Assembly: GCF_009696685.2 (NCBI RefSeq)
Contig: NZ_CP102355.1
Coordinates: forward strand, 1,661,501 to 1,725,500
From: Paracoccus sp. SMMA_5_TC
Lineage (GTDB): Bacteria > Pseudomonadota > Alphaproteobacteria > Rhodobacterales > Rhodobacteraceae
Direction of reading: 5' to 3'
Length of the DNA stretch: 64,000 nt
The notes under the pieces are model-generated. The model saw only the letters and a program-made list of their open reading frames with translations, did not search any database and was not told where the DNA came from. Numbering within the stretch: position 1 is the first letter of the stretch; the number at the start of each line of letters is the position of its first letter. The position numbers and the translations under genes are program-made. Below are positions 8,489-18,100 of the stretch, piece after piece.

Positions 8489-9332
8489 GATGTTTTCCCA
8501 CACGCAGCATCCGGTCCAGCATGATGGCGACGACGACGATGATGAAGCCGCTTTCAAAGCCCAGGGCGGTGTTGACGCTGTTCAACGCCCGCACCACCGG
8601 CACCCCGAGGCCCGAGGCCCCGACCAGCGCCGCGATGACCACCATCGACAGCGACAACATGATGGTCTGATTGAGGCCGGCCATGATCTGCGAGGTGGCG
8701 CTGGGCAGTTCCACCTTCCACAGCAGTTGCCGTGGCGTGGCGCCGAAGGCGGTGGCGGCCTCGACCAGCGCCTGCGGGGTCGAACTGATGCCCAGATGCG
8801 TCAGCCGGATCGGCGCCGGCAGCACGAAGATCACCGTGGCGATCAGCCCAGGCACGGTGCCGATGCCAAAGAACACGATCGCGGGGATCAGATAGACAAA
8901 GGTGGGCAACGTCTGCATCAGGTCCAGCACCGGGCGCATCCAGGCGTAAAGCCTGGGCCGATGCGCGGCGGCGATGCCCAGCGGCACCCCGATCGCCATG
9001 CATACCACGCAGGCCGACAAGACCAGGGTCAGCGTCTGCATGGTTTCCTTCCAGTAGCCCTGATTGAGGATGAACAGGAAGCCCAGACCGACCAGAAGGC
9101 AGGTTTTCCAGCTGCGCTGCAAGAACCACGCCAGCACCACGGCCAGCAGCGTGAAGATCAGCGGATGCGGAAGTTCCAGCAGGTGCAGGATGGCATTGAT
9201 AAGTGAATCCAGCACCTTGGAAATGAATGCGAAAATCACCGCTGCATGGGCGTTCAGCCAGTCGAAAGCGGCCTTGGCGGTCTTGCCGACCGGGATCTTG
9301 GTCTCGGTCAATAGCGCGGTAAGTTGGTCCAT
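8481..9332 (-). CDS. choW: Choline ABC transporter permease
   Basis: A 283-residue inner-membrane permease of the ProW/ChoW type with about seven hydrophobic segments. The coupling-loop region GATPRQLLWKVELPSA, near residue 200, is the typical EAA motif that contacts the ATPase. The ATG at 9332 begins MDQLTALLTETKIPVG, as expected for ChoW; an in-frame start at 9608 would run back into choX. The gene is separated from choX by 226 bases that hold a hairpin, which fits the usual excess of binding protein over permease. Confidence 0.92.
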   Translation of the reverse strand: MDQLTALLTETKIPVGKTAKAAFDWLNAHAAVIFAFISKVLDSLINAILHLLELPHPLIFTLLAVVLAWFLQRSWKTCLLVGLGFLFILNQGYWKETMQTLTLVLSACVVCMAIGVPLGIAAAHRPRLYAWMRPVLDLMQTLPTFVYLIPAIVFFGIGTVPGLIATVIFVLPAPIRLTHLGISSTPQALVEAATAFGATPRQLLWKVELPSATSQIMAGLNQTIMLSLSMVVIAALVGASGLGVPVVRALNSVNTALGFESGFIIVVVAIMLDRMLRVGKHHD

Positions 9333-9490
9333 ACGTCCTTTGCTACCGTTCTGGCGGGCCGGGCCGACCCGGATGTGTCTGAGTGGCGAAGTCGGGAAGT
9401 GGGATCGCTTCAGGGCGCCGGGCGCAGGCCGGGGCCAGGGCGGTCCGATGCGGGGCATCGCAGACGGGCGCGGCGGTGCGACCGAAGGGC

Positions 9491-9512
9491 AGGGGCGAAC
9501 AAGGCCGCCCCT
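9491..9512 (-). terminator. Intercistronic hairpin between choX and choW
   Basis: A 7-bp stem, AGGGGCG (9491-9497) with CGCCCCT (9506-9512), and an 8-base loop sit 46 bases past the choX stop, in the gap before choW. It has no T-run and probably acts as an mRNA-stabilising or partial-termination element. The remaining gap (9333-9490) is GC-rich with no convincing gene. Confidence 0.4.
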
Positions 9513-9558
9513 GGCGCGGGTGACAGGGTTGCGGGCAGTGCCGAACCTTGTCGCCTGA

Positions 9559-10512
9559 TCATTCGGCCAGCGCCTTGTCCAGCGCGGCCTGGGCGTCGCC
9601 ACCGTCAAAGGTGGTCACACCCGCCAGCCAGGGCTTGGCGGCATCGGGGTTCTTTTTCAGCCATGTCAGCGCGGCATCGCCCGGCTGGGCGCCGTCGTTC
9701 AGGATCAGCCCCATCACCTCGTTTTCCATGGGCAGGGTGAATTCCAGGTTCTGCAGGAACTTGCCGACATTGGGGCAGGCGGTGGCATAGCCGGCGCGGA
9801 TGTTGGTATCGACGCGCGCCCCGCCGAAATCGGGGCCGAACACATCGTCGCCGCCCGACAGATAGGTCATCTGGAACTGGGTGTTCATCGGATGCGGTTC
9901 CCAACCCAGGAACACCACCGGCTTTTTGGCACTGTCGGCGCGTGCGACCTGGGCCAGCATGCCCTGTTCGCTGCTTTCGACCACCTCGAACGTGCCCAGG
10001 TCGAACTTGTTTTCGGCAACCATCTCCAGCAACAGTCGGTTGCCGTCATTGCCGGGCTCGATCCCGTAGATCTTGCCGTCCAGCTCGGCCTTGTGCGCGG
10101 CGATCTTGGAAAAATCGGTGATTCCCAGATCGGCGCCGGCCTTGTTGGTGGCCAGGGTATATTTGGCGCCGGTCAGGTTCGTGCGCAGCACCTCGACGGT
10201 TCCGGCGTCGCGATATGGTTTGATGTCGTTTTCCTGGCTGGGCATCCAATTGCCCAGGAACACGTCCACATCCTGCTTGGCCATGGCGGTATAAGTCACC
10301 GGCAAGGACAGGATCTTGGTTTCGGGCTGATAGCCCAGCGCCTGCAGGACGGTCGAGGCCAGGGCCGTGGTGGCGCTGATATCTGTCCATCCCACATCCG
10401 AAAAGACGACCTTGCGGCACTCGGGCGGCTCCTGCGCAAGCGCGCTGTCGGCAAGCCCCAGCGTTACGGCCAGTCCTGCGGCACACAATGCGGCGGTGCG
10501 GCAAAACGTCAT
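9559..10512 (-). CDS. choX: Choline ABC transporter substrate-binding protein
   Basis: A 317-residue periplasmic protein. It has a Sec signal peptide (TFCRTAALCAAGLAVTLGLA, with likely cleavage after the Ala-Leu-Ala near residue 26). The mature protein is of the ChoX/ProX type II fold, with VVFSDVGWTDISATTALAS near its start and the aromatic-rich stretches WMPSQ and FLGWEPHPMN that form the choline box. The start at 10512 has a gggggaaa ribosome site; an upstream in-frame start at 10548 falls inside the operator region. It binds choline and passes it to ChoW/ChoV. Divergent from betI. Confidence 0.93.
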   Translation of the reverse strand: MTFCRTAALCAAGLAVTLGLADSALAQEPPECRKVVFSDVGWTDISATTALASTVLQALGYQPETKILSLPVTYTAMAKQDVDVFLGNWMPSQENDIKPYRDAGTVEVLRTNLTGAKYTLATNKAGADLGITDFSKIAAHKAELDGKIYGIEPGNDGNRLLLEMVAENKFDLGTFEVVESSEQGMLAQVARADSAKKPVVFLGWEPHPMNTQFQMTYLSGGDDVFGPDFGGARVDTNIRAGYATACPNVGKFLQNLEFTLPMENEVMGLILNDGAQPGDAALTWLKKNPDAAKPWLAGVTTFDGGDAQAALDKALAE

Positions 10513-10532
10513 ATGGTATTTCCCCCTGTTTG

Positions 10533-10548
10533 TTGACTGGCGAGTCAA
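10533..10548. promoter_or_regulatory. Probable BetI operator, palindrome 1
   Basis: TTGACT-GGCG-AGTCAA is a 6-bp dyad with a 4-base centre, 21 bases upstream of choX. It shares the GAGTCAA half with the second palindrome 12 bases away. BetI is a TetR-type repressor and needs palindromic sites between its gene and its targets. Confidence 0.65.
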
Positions 10549-10560
10549 TTAACACGTATA

Positions 10561-10580
10561 TTGATTGACGAGTCAATCAA
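10561..10580. promoter_or_regulatory. Probable BetI operator, palindrome 2
   Basis: TTGATTGAC-GA-GTCAATCAA is a perfect 9-bp dyad centred about 73 bases upstream of betI. Together with the weaker dyad at 10533 it could give cooperative repression of both divergent transcripts, relieved by choline. Confidence 0.75.
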
Positions 10581-10643
10581 AGATCGGTTAGCCCGGTCTC
10601 AGATCCGCAAGTTTCACGAAATGAAGGCAAACGGTGTCCTGTC

Positions 10644-11213
10644 ATGCCCAAGCTGGGTGCTGAGCCTATCCGAAAAGCCGCATTAATCAACGCCGCCATC
10701 GCGGCGGTGGGGCGGGCAGGCTCGTTGGACGTCACCGTTGCGCAGATCGCCCGCCAGGCGGGGATGTCGCCAGCCCTGGCCCATCACTATTTCGGCTCAA
10801 AGGAGCGAATCTTTCTTGCCGCGATGCGGCATATCCTGTCGCAGTATGGCGAGGCGACGCGTCAGGCCCTGGCGGGTGCCAACGGGCCGCAGTCGCGGCT
10901 GGCTGCCGTGGTTCATGCCAGCTTCGACGTGCGCAATTTCGACCGAGACACCATTGCCGCCTGGCTGAACTTCTATGCGCTGGCCCTGGTCGAGCCCGAG
11001 GCGGCGCGGCTCTTGCGTGTCTATCACCGGCGGTTGCGATCGAACCTGCTGGTGGGGTTGCGCCCGCTGGTGGCCGATCGCGCGGCAACCGTGGCCGAGA
11101 CGTTGGCGGCGCTGATCGACGGGCTATACCTGCGCGCGGCGCTGGGCAGTGCCACCACCGCCGCCGAGGCCGAACGCATGACCCTGGATTATCTGGACAA
11201 GGTGCTGACATGA
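10644..11213 (+). CDS. betI: Transcriptional repressor BetI
   Basis: A 189-residue TetR-family regulator. The helix-turn-helix ([28 protein letters not shown], in part [17 protein letters not shown]) lies at about residues 33-55, and the whole aligns with BetI in length and start ([10 protein letters not shown]). BetI represses choline uptake and betaine synthesis genes and is released by choline. The gene overlaps betB by 4 bases (ATGA) and faces choXWV across two palindromes. The choline-sulfatase gene betC, often found here in relatives, is absent. Confidence 0.93.
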   Translation: MPKLGAEPIRKAALINAAIAAVGRAGSLDVTVAQIARQAGMSPALAHHYFGSKERIFLAAMRHILSQYGEATRQALAGANGPQSRLAAVVHASFDVRNFDRDTIAAWLNFYALALVEPEAARLLRVYHRRLRSNLLVGLRPLVADRAATVAETLAALIDGLYLRAALGSATTAAEAERMTLDYLDKVLT

Positions 11214-12655
11214 GCCATTCCGCCCAACCCGCCGCCAGCCTTTACATCGCCGGCACCCATGTCGAGGGGCAGGGGCCCGAGTTGCCAGTGCACTACCCCT
11301 TCAGCGGCGAGGTGATCGCCCGCCTGCACGAAGCCAGTCCCGAACAGGTGGCGCAGGCAACCGCGGCCGCGGCGGCGGCCCAGCCGGCCTGGGCGGCCTT
11401 GCGTCCGGTGGAACGCGGCCGGGTGCTGATCCGCGCCGCCCAGATCATCCGCGACCGGGCCGAGGAACTCGCCCGCCTGGAAACGCTCGATACCGGCAAG
11501 CCCATTCAGGAAACCCGGGTCGCGGACTGGCCCTCGGGGGCGGATGCGCTGGAATATTTCGGCGGGCTGGCTCCGACCGTCACCGGCCAGACGATCCCCC
11601 TGGGCGGGGATTTCGTCTATACGCTGCGCGAGGCGCTGGGGGTCTGCGCCGGCATCGGCGCCTGGAACTATCCCAGCCAGATCGCCTGCTGGAAGGCGGC
11701 GCCGGCGCTGGCCATGGGCAATGCCATGGTGTTCAAGCCCAGCGAGGAAACCCCCCTGGGCGCGCTGAAACTGGCCGAGATCCTGACCGAGGCCGGTCTG
11801 CCCCCCGGCATCTTCAACGTCGTTCAGGGACGCGGTGCGGTGGGCGCGGCGCTGGTCGCCGATCCGCGCGTGGCCAAGGTTTCGCTGACCGGATCCGTCG
11901 CCACCGGCCAGCGCGTCTATGCCGCCGCCGCACAAGGGATGCGCCATGTCACCATGGAACTGGGCGGCAAGTCGCCGTTGATCGTGTTCGAGGACGCCAA
12001 TCTTGACGACGCGGTGGGCGCCGCGATCCTGGCGAATTTCTATTCCTCGGGGCAGATCTGTTCCAACGGCACCCGGGTTTTCGTGCAAGAGCCGGTGATG
12101 CAGCCGTTTCTTGAACGCCTGGCGGCGCGGCTGTCATCGGTGCGGATGGGCGACCCGCTGGACGAGACGACCCAGCATGGCCCGATCATCAGCCCCACCC
12201 AGGCCGAAAAGGTTCGCCAGGCCATCGCCCGCGGCCTGGATGAGGGCGCGCGGCTGGTCTGCGGCGGGCCGGGTGAGGGACCGTTCATTCCCCCCACGGT
12301 CTTTGCCGAGGCGCGCGACGACATGTTCATCGCGCGCGAGGAAATCTTTGGCCCGGTGATGACGGTGCTGGGCTTCGATACCGAAACCGAGGTGCTGGCC
12401 CGCGCCAACGACACCCCCTATGGGCTGGCGGCCGGGGTGTTCACGCGCGATCTGGCGCGCGGACATCGCATGGCCGCAGCGCTGCAGGCCGGCACGACCT
12501 GGATAAATGCCTATAACCTGACCCCGGTCGAGGCACCCTTTGGCGGCGTCAAGCTGTCGGGGATCGGGCGCGAGAATTCGGCCGCGGCCATCGAACATTA
12601 TTCGCAACTGAAATCCGTCTATGTCGGCACCGGGGGTGTCGATGCGCCCTATTGA
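11210..12655 (+). CDS. betB: Betaine-aldehyde dehydrogenase
   Basis: A 481-residue NAD(P)-dependent aldehyde dehydrogenase that oxidises betaine aldehyde to glycine betaine. The catalytic Cys is in [13 protein letters not shown], the general-base Glu in [10 protein letters not shown], and the cofactor loop in [12 protein letters not shown]. The C-terminal [19 protein letters not shown] is typical of BetB. It is translated with betI (4-base overlap) and followed by betA, so the product of BetA feeds it directly. Confidence 0.95.
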   Translation: MSHSAQPAASLYIAGTHVEGQGPELPVHYPFSGEVIARLHEASPEQVAQATAAAAAAQPAWAALRPVERGRVLIRAAQIIRDRAEELARLETLDTGKPIQETRVADWPSGADALEYFGGLAPTVTGQTIPLGGDFVYTLREALGVCAGIGAWNYPSQIACWKAAPALAMGNAMVFKPSEETPLGALKLAEILTEAGLPPGIFNVVQGRGAVGAALVADPRVAKVSLTGSVATGQRVYAAAAQGMRHVTMELGGKSPLIVFEDANLDDAVGAAILANFYSSGQICSNGTRVFVQEPVMQPFLERLAARLSSVRMGDPLDETTQHGPIISPTQAEKVRQAIARGLDEGARLVCGGPGEGPFIPPTVFAEARDDMFIAREEIFGPVMTVLGFDTETEVLARANDTPYGLAAGVFTRDLARGHRMAAALQAGTTWINAYNLTPVEAPFGGVKLSGIGRENSAAAIEHYSQLKSVYVGTGGVDAPY

Positions 12656-12717
12656 GTGAATGCAGGGCCGGATGGATCGAAACATCATCGCCCCTTGTGG
12701 GCACAAGGAGAGCAGGG

Positions 12718-14370
12718 ATGACGCCTGATTATGTGATCGTCGGGGCAGGCTCGGCCGGCTGTGCGCTGGCCTATCGGCTGGTGATGGCGGGCAAGCGCGT
12801 CGATCTGATCGAATATGGCGGGTCGGATGTGGGGCCATTCATCCAGATGCCGGCGGCGCTGAGCTATCCGATGAACATGCGCCGCTATGACTGGGGGTTT
12901 TCCTCGGAACCCGAACCGCATCTGGGCAACCGCCGCCTGGTGACGCCGCGCGGCAAGGTGATCGGCGGGTCCAGTTCCATCAACGGCATGGTCTATGTGC
13001 GCGGCCATGCCAAGGATTTCGACCACTGGGCCGAAACCGGCGCAACCGGCTGGGCCTATGCGGATGTGCTGCCCTATTTCAAGCGCATGGAAACCTCGCA
13101 CGGCGCGATCAGCGATTATCGCGGCACCGAAGGGCCACTGCATGTCACCCGCGGTTCGCGCAAGAACCCGCTGTTCAATGCCTTCATCATGGCGGGACGC
13201 CAGGCCGGCTATCCGCTTACCGAGGATTACAACGGCGCCCGGCAGGAAGGGTTCGGCGCCATGGAGGCGACGATCTGGGAAGGCCGGCGCTGGTCGGCGG
13301 CCAATGCCTATCTGCGGCCGGCCCAGGAAACCGGGCTGCTTCGGCTGCGTCGCGGGTTGGCGCAGCGCGTCGTGTTCGAGGATGGCCGCGCCGTCGGGGT
13401 CGAGGTGCGCAACACCCGCGGCGTCAACGTGTTCCGTGCCCGGACCGAGGTGATCCTGTCGGCCAGCTCCATCAATACCCCCAAGCTGCTGATGCTGTCG
13501 GGGATCGGCCCGGCCGACCATCTGCGCGAACATGGCATCGAGGTGCTGGCCGACCGGCCGGGGGTGGGCGCTAACCTGCAGGACCACCTTGAAATCTACA
13601 TGCAATATACCGCGACCAAGCCGATCACGCTTTACAAGCATTGGAACCTTTGGGGCAAGGGTTCGATCGGGGCGCAGTGGCTGGCGACAGGGACCGGGCT
13701 GGGGGCCTCGAACCAGTTTGAAAGCTGCGGTTTCATCCGTTCGGCCGCCGGGGTCGAATATCCCGACATCCAGTATCATTTCCTGCCGCTGGCCGTGCGT
13801 TACGACGGCAAGGCCGCGGCCGAGGGGCACGGTTTCCAGGTGCATGTCGGCCCGATGCGGTCCAAGTCGCGCGGCACCGTGCGGCTGAAATCGGCCGATC
13901 CCAAACAGCCCCCCGAAATCCGTTTCAACTACATGTCGCATCCCGACGATTGGGCAGAGTTTCGCGCCTGTGTCCGCCTGACCCGCGAAATCTTTGCCCA
14001 GCCGGCCTTTGCCGAATACAAGGGCCATGAAATACAGCCCGGCGAGCATGTGCAGACCGACGAGCAGATCGATGCCTTCATCCGCGATCATGCCGAATCC
14101 GCCTATCACCCCTGCGGCACCGCCCGGATGGGCCGCGCCGACGATCCGATGGCGGTCGTCGATCCCGAATTGCGGGTGATCGGGGTCGAGGGCCTGCGTG
14201 TCGTCGACAGTTCGGTGTTTCCCCGCGTTACGAATGGCAACCTGAACGCGCCCTCGATCATGACGGGGGAAAAGGCGGCAGATCACATTCTGGGTCAGGG
14301 GATGCTGGCGCCGCTGAACCTGGGCCCCGAGATGTCACCGGACTGGCGCGAACGCCAGCGCAGCGCCTGA
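12718..14370 (+). CDS. betA: Choline dehydrogenase
   Basis: A 550-residue GMC-family FAD flavoenzyme that oxidises choline to betaine aldehyde, usually at the inner membrane and coupled to the respiratory chain. The FAD-binding Rossmann motif [16 protein letters not shown] is at residues 6-21, the GMC signatures are [20 protein letters not shown] (residues 79-98) and [17 protein letters not shown], and the catalytic-His block is [10 protein letters not shown]. The ATG at 12718 follows an aaggag site; an upstream in-frame start at 12652 lacks one. Last gene of betIBA; it converges on yceD. Confidence 0.95.
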   Translation: MTPDYVIVGAGSAGCALAYRLVMAGKRVDLIEYGGSDVGPFIQMPAALSYPMNMRRYDWGFSSEPEPHLGNRRLVTPRGKVIGGSSSINGMVYVRGHAKDFDHWAETGATGWAYADVLPYFKRMETSHGAISDYRGTEGPLHVTRGSRKNPLFNAFIMAGRQAGYPLTEDYNGARQEGFGAMEATIWEGRRWSAANAYLRPAQETGLLRLRRGLAQRVVFEDGRAVGVEVRNTRGVNVFRARTEVILSASSINTPKLLMLSGIGPADHLREHGIEVLADRPGVGANLQDHLEIYMQYTATKPITLYKHWNLWGKGSIGAQWLATGTGLGASNQFESCGFIRSAAGVEYPDIQYHFLPLAVRYDGKAAAEGHGFQVHVGPMRSKSRGTVRLKSADPKQPPEIRFNYMSHPDDWAEFRACVRLTREIFAQPAFAEYKGHEIQPGEHVQTDEQIDAFIRDHAESAYHPCGTARMGRADDPMAVVDPELRVIGVEGLRVVDSSVFPRVTNGNLNAPSIMTGEKAADHILGQGMLAPLNLGPEMSPDWRERQRSA

Positions 14371-14379
14371 GGCCAACCC

Positions 14380-14916
14380 CTAGCCGGGCTTGGGCCCTTT
14401 CAGCAGGTCCGCCAGCCCGGCAAAGGGCCTGCGGGTCTGCCCGGCCGCTTCCTCGGTCGGGGCAGACTCGGGCGCATCCAGCGCCGCATCGGGCGCGCGC
14501 GGATAAAGCGGCAGCGCCAGTGTCAGTTCCTCGGCCAGAATCGCGGCCAGGTCGATGAACTGACCCAGGGGCTCAAGATCGTCGTCGGGCATTTCCACCT
14601 CGTCCGCATCGGGGATCGACACATGCGGCGAAAAGACCCGATGCACGTCCTGCTCGAGATCGGTGGTGACGGGGGCAAGTGTTACCACGCAAGGCTGAAC
14701 CACACGTGCGCTCAGCTGACCCGACACCTCCCAGGCATCGCCTTCGACGGCGCGAATCTCGCCTTGAAAGCGCAGGCGCGACAGTCCCCTCAGGCCCAGA
14801 TCGTCGGCCAGCGCCTGACGCGCCGCCGCATCCGGGGTCAGTGCGAAGCCCGTCGGCTGACGCGGGTTGAGATGCGCCACCCGAAGCCGGGTCTGCGGGG
14901 TCTTGCGGTCGGTCAT
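14380..14916 (-). CDS. yceD: YceD/DUF177 family protein
   Basis: A 178-residue protein of the YceD (DUF177) family. It carries the hallmark RFQGEIRAVEGDAWEVSGQL region with a single Cys (QPCVVTLAPV, near residue 97), then an acidic stretch (DADEVEMPDDDLEPL) and ALPLYPRAP. Family members influence 23S rRNA accumulation, and in many bacteria the gene precedes rpmF; here rpmF is not adjacent. It is divergent from bamE, 112 bases away. Confidence 0.85.
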   Translation of the reverse strand: MTDRKTPQTRLRVAHLNPRQPTGFALTPDAAARQALADDLGLRGLSRLRFQGEIRAVEGDAWEVSGQLSARVVQPCVVTLAPVTTDLEQDVHRVFSPHVSIPDADEVEMPDDDLEPLGQFIDLAAILAEELTLALPLYPRAPDAALDAPESAPTEEAAGQTRRPFAGLADLLKGPKPG

Positions 14917-15028
14917 GGCGGGCCTTTCGTCGTGCTGCGCGCGTGGCAGGGATATTCTTGAGCGCGGGGCACGAGTTTGCTAAGCCGGTCGCGCGGCGTC
15001 AACAGGCGCGTAAAGGGGCAGGATCGAG

Positions 15029-15484
15029 ATGAAGTTTTCCCGGCGGCGGATGATGGGTGTTGCACTGATCGCGTCCCTGGCGCTGTCGGCCTGCCAGGCG
15101 ACCTATCGCAACCACGGCTATGTCCCGCCGGAAGAGGATCTGGCTCAGGTCGTGGTCGGCCGGACCACCCAGCCCGAGGTCGAAAGCCTGATCGGGCGGC
15201 CGTCGGCGCAAGGCCTGCTGACCGGATCGGGCTGGTATTACGTCGGCTCGCGCTGGCAATTCTATGGGCCGCGGGAACCGCGCGAGGTTCAGCGTCAGGT
15301 GGTGGCGATCAGCTTCAACGAAAATGGCACCGTGACCAACGTCGAACGGTTCGGCCAGGAACGCGGTCGCGTGGTGGTGCTGTCGCGGCGCGTCACCGAT
15401 ACCGGCGTCACCAGTCTTGGACTGATTCGCCAGCTTCTGGGCAATATCGGCCGGGTCTCGGCAGGTCAGCTGCTGGATGACTGA
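15029..15484 (+). CDS. bamE: Outer-membrane assembly lipoprotein BamE (SmpA/OmlA)
   Basis: A 151-residue lipoprotein. The signal peptide ends in lipobox LSAC, so Cys22 is the lipidated residue. The SmpA/OmlA fold covers residues 35-120, with the family pattern VVGRTTQPEVESLIGRPSAQ near residue 47 and SGWYYVGSRWQF later. BamE is a small periplasmic subunit of the BAM complex that folds outer-membrane proteins. It is divergent from yceD, a common pairing in this group. Confidence 0.9.
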   Translation: MKFSRRRMMGVALIASLALSACQATYRNHGYVPPEEDLAQVVVGRTTQPEVESLIGRPSAQGLLTGSGWYYVGSRWQFYGPREPREVQRQVVAISFNENGTVTNVERFGQERGRVVVLSRRVTDTGVTSLGLIRQLLGNIGRVSAGQLLDD

Positions 15485-15528
15485 TCGCGCGCCGCAGAGC
15501 TGGCTCGTCCGCCGGGTTGGACGGCCGC

Positions 15529-15921
15529 TCAGGCCGGGTCGGGGACAAAGCGCAGCGCCACCCCGTTGATGCAGTAGCGCAGCCCCGTGGGCGGCGGTCC
15601 GTCGGGGAACACATGGCCCAGATGCGCATCGCAACGGTGGCAGCGGACCTCGGTGCGGATCATCCCGTGGCTGGTGTCGCGATGTTCGTCGATGGCGCCA
15701 CCGGGGCGCGAAAAGCTGGGCCAGCCGCAATGGCTTTCGAACTTGGCATCCCCATCGAACAGGCGTGCCCCGCAGCAGACGCATTCGTAATGCCCCGGCC
15801 CGGCGGGAAATCCGGGATGGGAAAACGGACGCTCGGTGCCGGCCTGGCGCGTCACCCGATAGGTTTCGGGGTCCAGTTCGGCGCGCCATTCGGCATCGGA
15901 TTTGATCACGCGATCTGTCAT
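15529..15921 (-). CDS. msrB: Peptide-methionine (R)-S-oxide reductase
   Basis: A 130-residue MsrB that reduces methionine-R-sulfoxide in oxidised proteins. The catalytic Cys117 is in [10 protein letters not shown], the structural zinc site is formed by Cys47/Cys50 and Cys94/Cys97, and Cys65 in SHCGWPSF is the likely resolving residue. Full length, with no signal peptide, so cytosolic. It is convergent with bamE and divergent from the acyltransferase gene at 16012. Confidence 0.95.
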   Translation of the reverse strand: MTDRVIKSDAEWRAELDPETYRVTRQAGTERPFSHPGFPAGPGHYECVCCGARLFDGDAKFESHCGWPSFSRPGGAIDEHRDTSHGMIRTEVRCHRCDAHLGHVFPDGPPPTGLRYCINGVALRFVPDPA

Positions 15922-16011
15922 GCGGCCCCTTCAATCCTGTGCTGCTGCTGATACAAGATAGAAGCGCAAGGCGCAGGAACAAGACATATCTGATCACAGG
16001 CCGGACCCCTC

Positions 16012-16767
16012 ATGGACAGCTTGCGCAAGGGGCGATACGAATTGCGCCCGGCCCTGGACGACAGCGATCTGCGCAAGACGCAGGCGTTGCGATGGCAGGC
16101 TTTTGTCGCCTGCCGAAGCGCGGCGGCCGAGCGCGAGGGCATCGAGGCGGACGATCACGATTCGCGCTGCCAGCACATGATGATCCATGATCTGCCTTCT
16201 GGGCGTCTGGTCGGCAGCTTTCGGTTGCTGCTGCTGGCCGGCGGGGCGCAGGTCGGCGACAGCTATGCGGCCGGTTGTTACGATCTTTCGGCCCTGTCGC
16301 GCATGCAGGTGCCGATGCTGGAGCTTGGCCGCTTCTGCATCCACCCCGATTGCCACGACCCGGATGTGCTGCGCCTGGCCTGGGGGGCATTGGCGCGGCT
16401 GGTAGATGCGCAGGGCATCGGCTTCATCTTTGGGTGTTCCAGTTTTGCCGGCACGCAGCCTGACCGCTTTCGGGCGGCCTTTGCCCTGCTGAACCAGCGT
16501 TATCTTGCGCCGCCCGCCTGGGCGCCGGGGCGGCGGGCGGAACGTATCTGTCCGCTGGCCTCGGGCGACGATGGCCAAGGCGGCGATCCGCGCCTTGCCC
16601 TGCAACAGCTGCCGCCCTTGCTGCGATCCTATCTGGCGATGGGCGCGCGGGTCAGCGATCATGCCGTTGTCGATACCCGCCTGGACACGCTGCATGTGTT
16701 CACGGGGCTGGAGATTGCGGCCATTCCCGCGAACCGCGCGAAACTGTTGCGCGCTGCCGGCGCATGA
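16012..16767 (+). CDS. olsB: OlsB-like ornithine N-acyltransferase
   Basis: A 251-residue GNAT-fold protein of the OlsB/hemolysin-acyl-type family. The core [10 protein letters not shown], the [25 protein letters not shown] region (in part [11 protein letters not shown]) and the [10 protein letters not shown] motif are characteristic. OlsB transfers a 3-hydroxyacyl group from acyl carrier protein to ornithine, making lyso-ornithine lipid; OlsA then adds the second chain. No olsA is adjacent here. Family assignment is good. The exact substrate is inferred. Confidence 0.78.
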   Translation: MDSLRKGRYELRPALDDSDLRKTQALRWQAFVACRSAAAEREGIEADDHDSRCQHMMIHDLPSGRLVGSFRLLLLAGGAQVGDSYAAGCYDLSALSRMQVPMLELGRFCIHPDCHDPDVLRLAWGALARLVDAQGIGFIFGCSSFAGTQPDRFRAAFALLNQRYLAPPAWAPGRRAERICPLASGDDGQGGDPRLALQQLPPLLRSYLAMGARVSDHAVVDTRLDTLHVFTGLEIAAIPANRAKLLRAAGA

Positions 16768-16810
16768 GCGGCTTTGCATCCGGCGCGCAAAGCGCCTATG
16801 TGCCCGGGTC

Positions 16811-17941
16811 ATGAGCGACAGATTCCAGTTTACCCTGCAGGCCACCGACGGCCGCGCCCGCTGCGGCGTGATCCACACCCCGCGCGGCGAGATCCGCACC
16901 CCCGCCTTCATGCCGGTCGGCACCGCCGCCACGGTCAAGGCCATGTTGCCCGAATCGGTGCGCGCCACAGGCGCCGACATCCTGCTGGGCAATACCTATC
17001 ATCTGATGCTGCGCCCCGGCGCGCAGCGAATCGCCCGGCTTGGCGGGTTGCACAAATTCATGAACTGGCCGCGCCCCATCCTGACCGACTCGGGCGGCTT
17101 TCAGGTGATGTCGCTGTCCAGCCTGCGCAAGCTGACCGAAGAGGGCGTGACCTTTTCCAGTCACATCGATGGCAGCAAGCATTTTCTGTCACCCGAAACC
17201 AGCATGCAGATCCAGCGCGATCTGGGCTCGGACATCGTGATGGCCTTTGACGAATGTCCGGCGCTGCCGGCCGATGATGCACGGGTGGCGCAATCCATGC
17301 GCATGTCCATGCGCTGGGCGCAGCGGTCGCGCGACGCCTTCGGCGACCGGCCGGGACATGCGCTGTTTGGCATCATGCAGGGCGGCGTCACGCGCGAATT
17401 GCGCGAGGAATCGGCCCAGGCGCTGCAAGCCATCGGCTTTGACGGCTATGCCATCGGCGGCCTGGCAGTGGGCGAGGGGCAAGAGGCGATGTTTGGCGTG
17501 CTGGACTATGCCCCCGGTCTGCTGCCCGCCGACAAGCCGCGCTATCTGATGGGCGTGGGCAAGCCCGACGACATCGTGGGCGCGGTGCAGCGCGGCGTCG
17601 ACATGATGGATTGCGTTCTGCCCTCGCGCTCGGGACGGACGGGGCAGGCCTGGACCCGGCGCGGTCAGGTCAATATCAAGAACGCGCGCCACGCCGACGA
17701 TCCCCGCCCCCTGGACGAGGCCTGCGGCTGCCCCGCCTGCACCGGCTATTCCCGCGCCTATCTGCATCATGTCTTTCGCGCCGGGGAAATGATTTCCGGG
17801 ATGCTGCTGACCTGGCACAACCTGCATTATTTCCAGGAGCTGATGTCGGGCCTGCGCGCAGCCATCTCCGAACAGCGGCTAGAGGCCTTTGTCGCCGACT
17901 TCCACGCCACCCGCGCACAGGGCGATATCGCGCCGCTGTAA
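16811..17941 (+). CDS. tgt: tRNA-guanine transglycosylase
   Basis: A 376-residue enzyme that swaps guanine-34 for preQ1 in tRNAs with GUN anticodons (Asp, Asn, His, Tyr), the entry step to queuosine. Visible are [11 protein letters not shown] with the active-site Asp, the second catalytic Asp region (FDECPALP, and later [13 protein letters not shown]), the substrate loop GGLAVGEGQ, and the zinc ligands of [16 protein letters not shown]. The ATG at 16811 gives the normal length; the longer frame from 16505 overlaps olsB. The tRNA-Asp pair in this window is one of its natural substrates. Confidence 0.96.
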   Translation: MSDRFQFTLQATDGRARCGVIHTPRGEIRTPAFMPVGTAATVKAMLPESVRATGADILLGNTYHLMLRPGAQRIARLGGLHKFMNWPRPILTDSGGFQVMSLSSLRKLTEEGVTFSSHIDGSKHFLSPETSMQIQRDLGSDIVMAFDECPALPADDARVAQSMRMSMRWAQRSRDAFGDRPGHALFGIMQGGVTRELREESAQALQAIGFDGYAIGGLAVGEGQEAMFGVLDYAPGLLPADKPRYLMGVGKPDDIVGAVQRGVDMMDCVLPSRSGRTGQAWTRRGQVNIKNARHADDPRPLDEACGCPACTGYSRAYLHHVFRAGEMISGMLLTWHNLHYFQELMSGLRAAISEQRLEAFVADFHATRAQGDIAPL

Positions 17942-18100
17942 CGGCGAGGGCGCGGGCTGTGTCGACGGCGATGCCGCGGCAATGCGGGCACATCCCGGCG
18001 ATGATGCGCGGAAAACGCGGGGTATCGCCTTGAACTTCGGCGCGGCTTGGATAATTGCGGGGAATCGCCGGCGGACGATCCGCCACATCGAAAGAACCAG

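Noticed and set aside
10533..10580. FNR/Anr-type box (TTGA-like sites) in the betI-choX gap
   Set aside because: The spacing between the TTGAC/GTCAA arms is not the N4 of FNR boxes, and the sites sit between betI and its targets. BetI operators explain them better.
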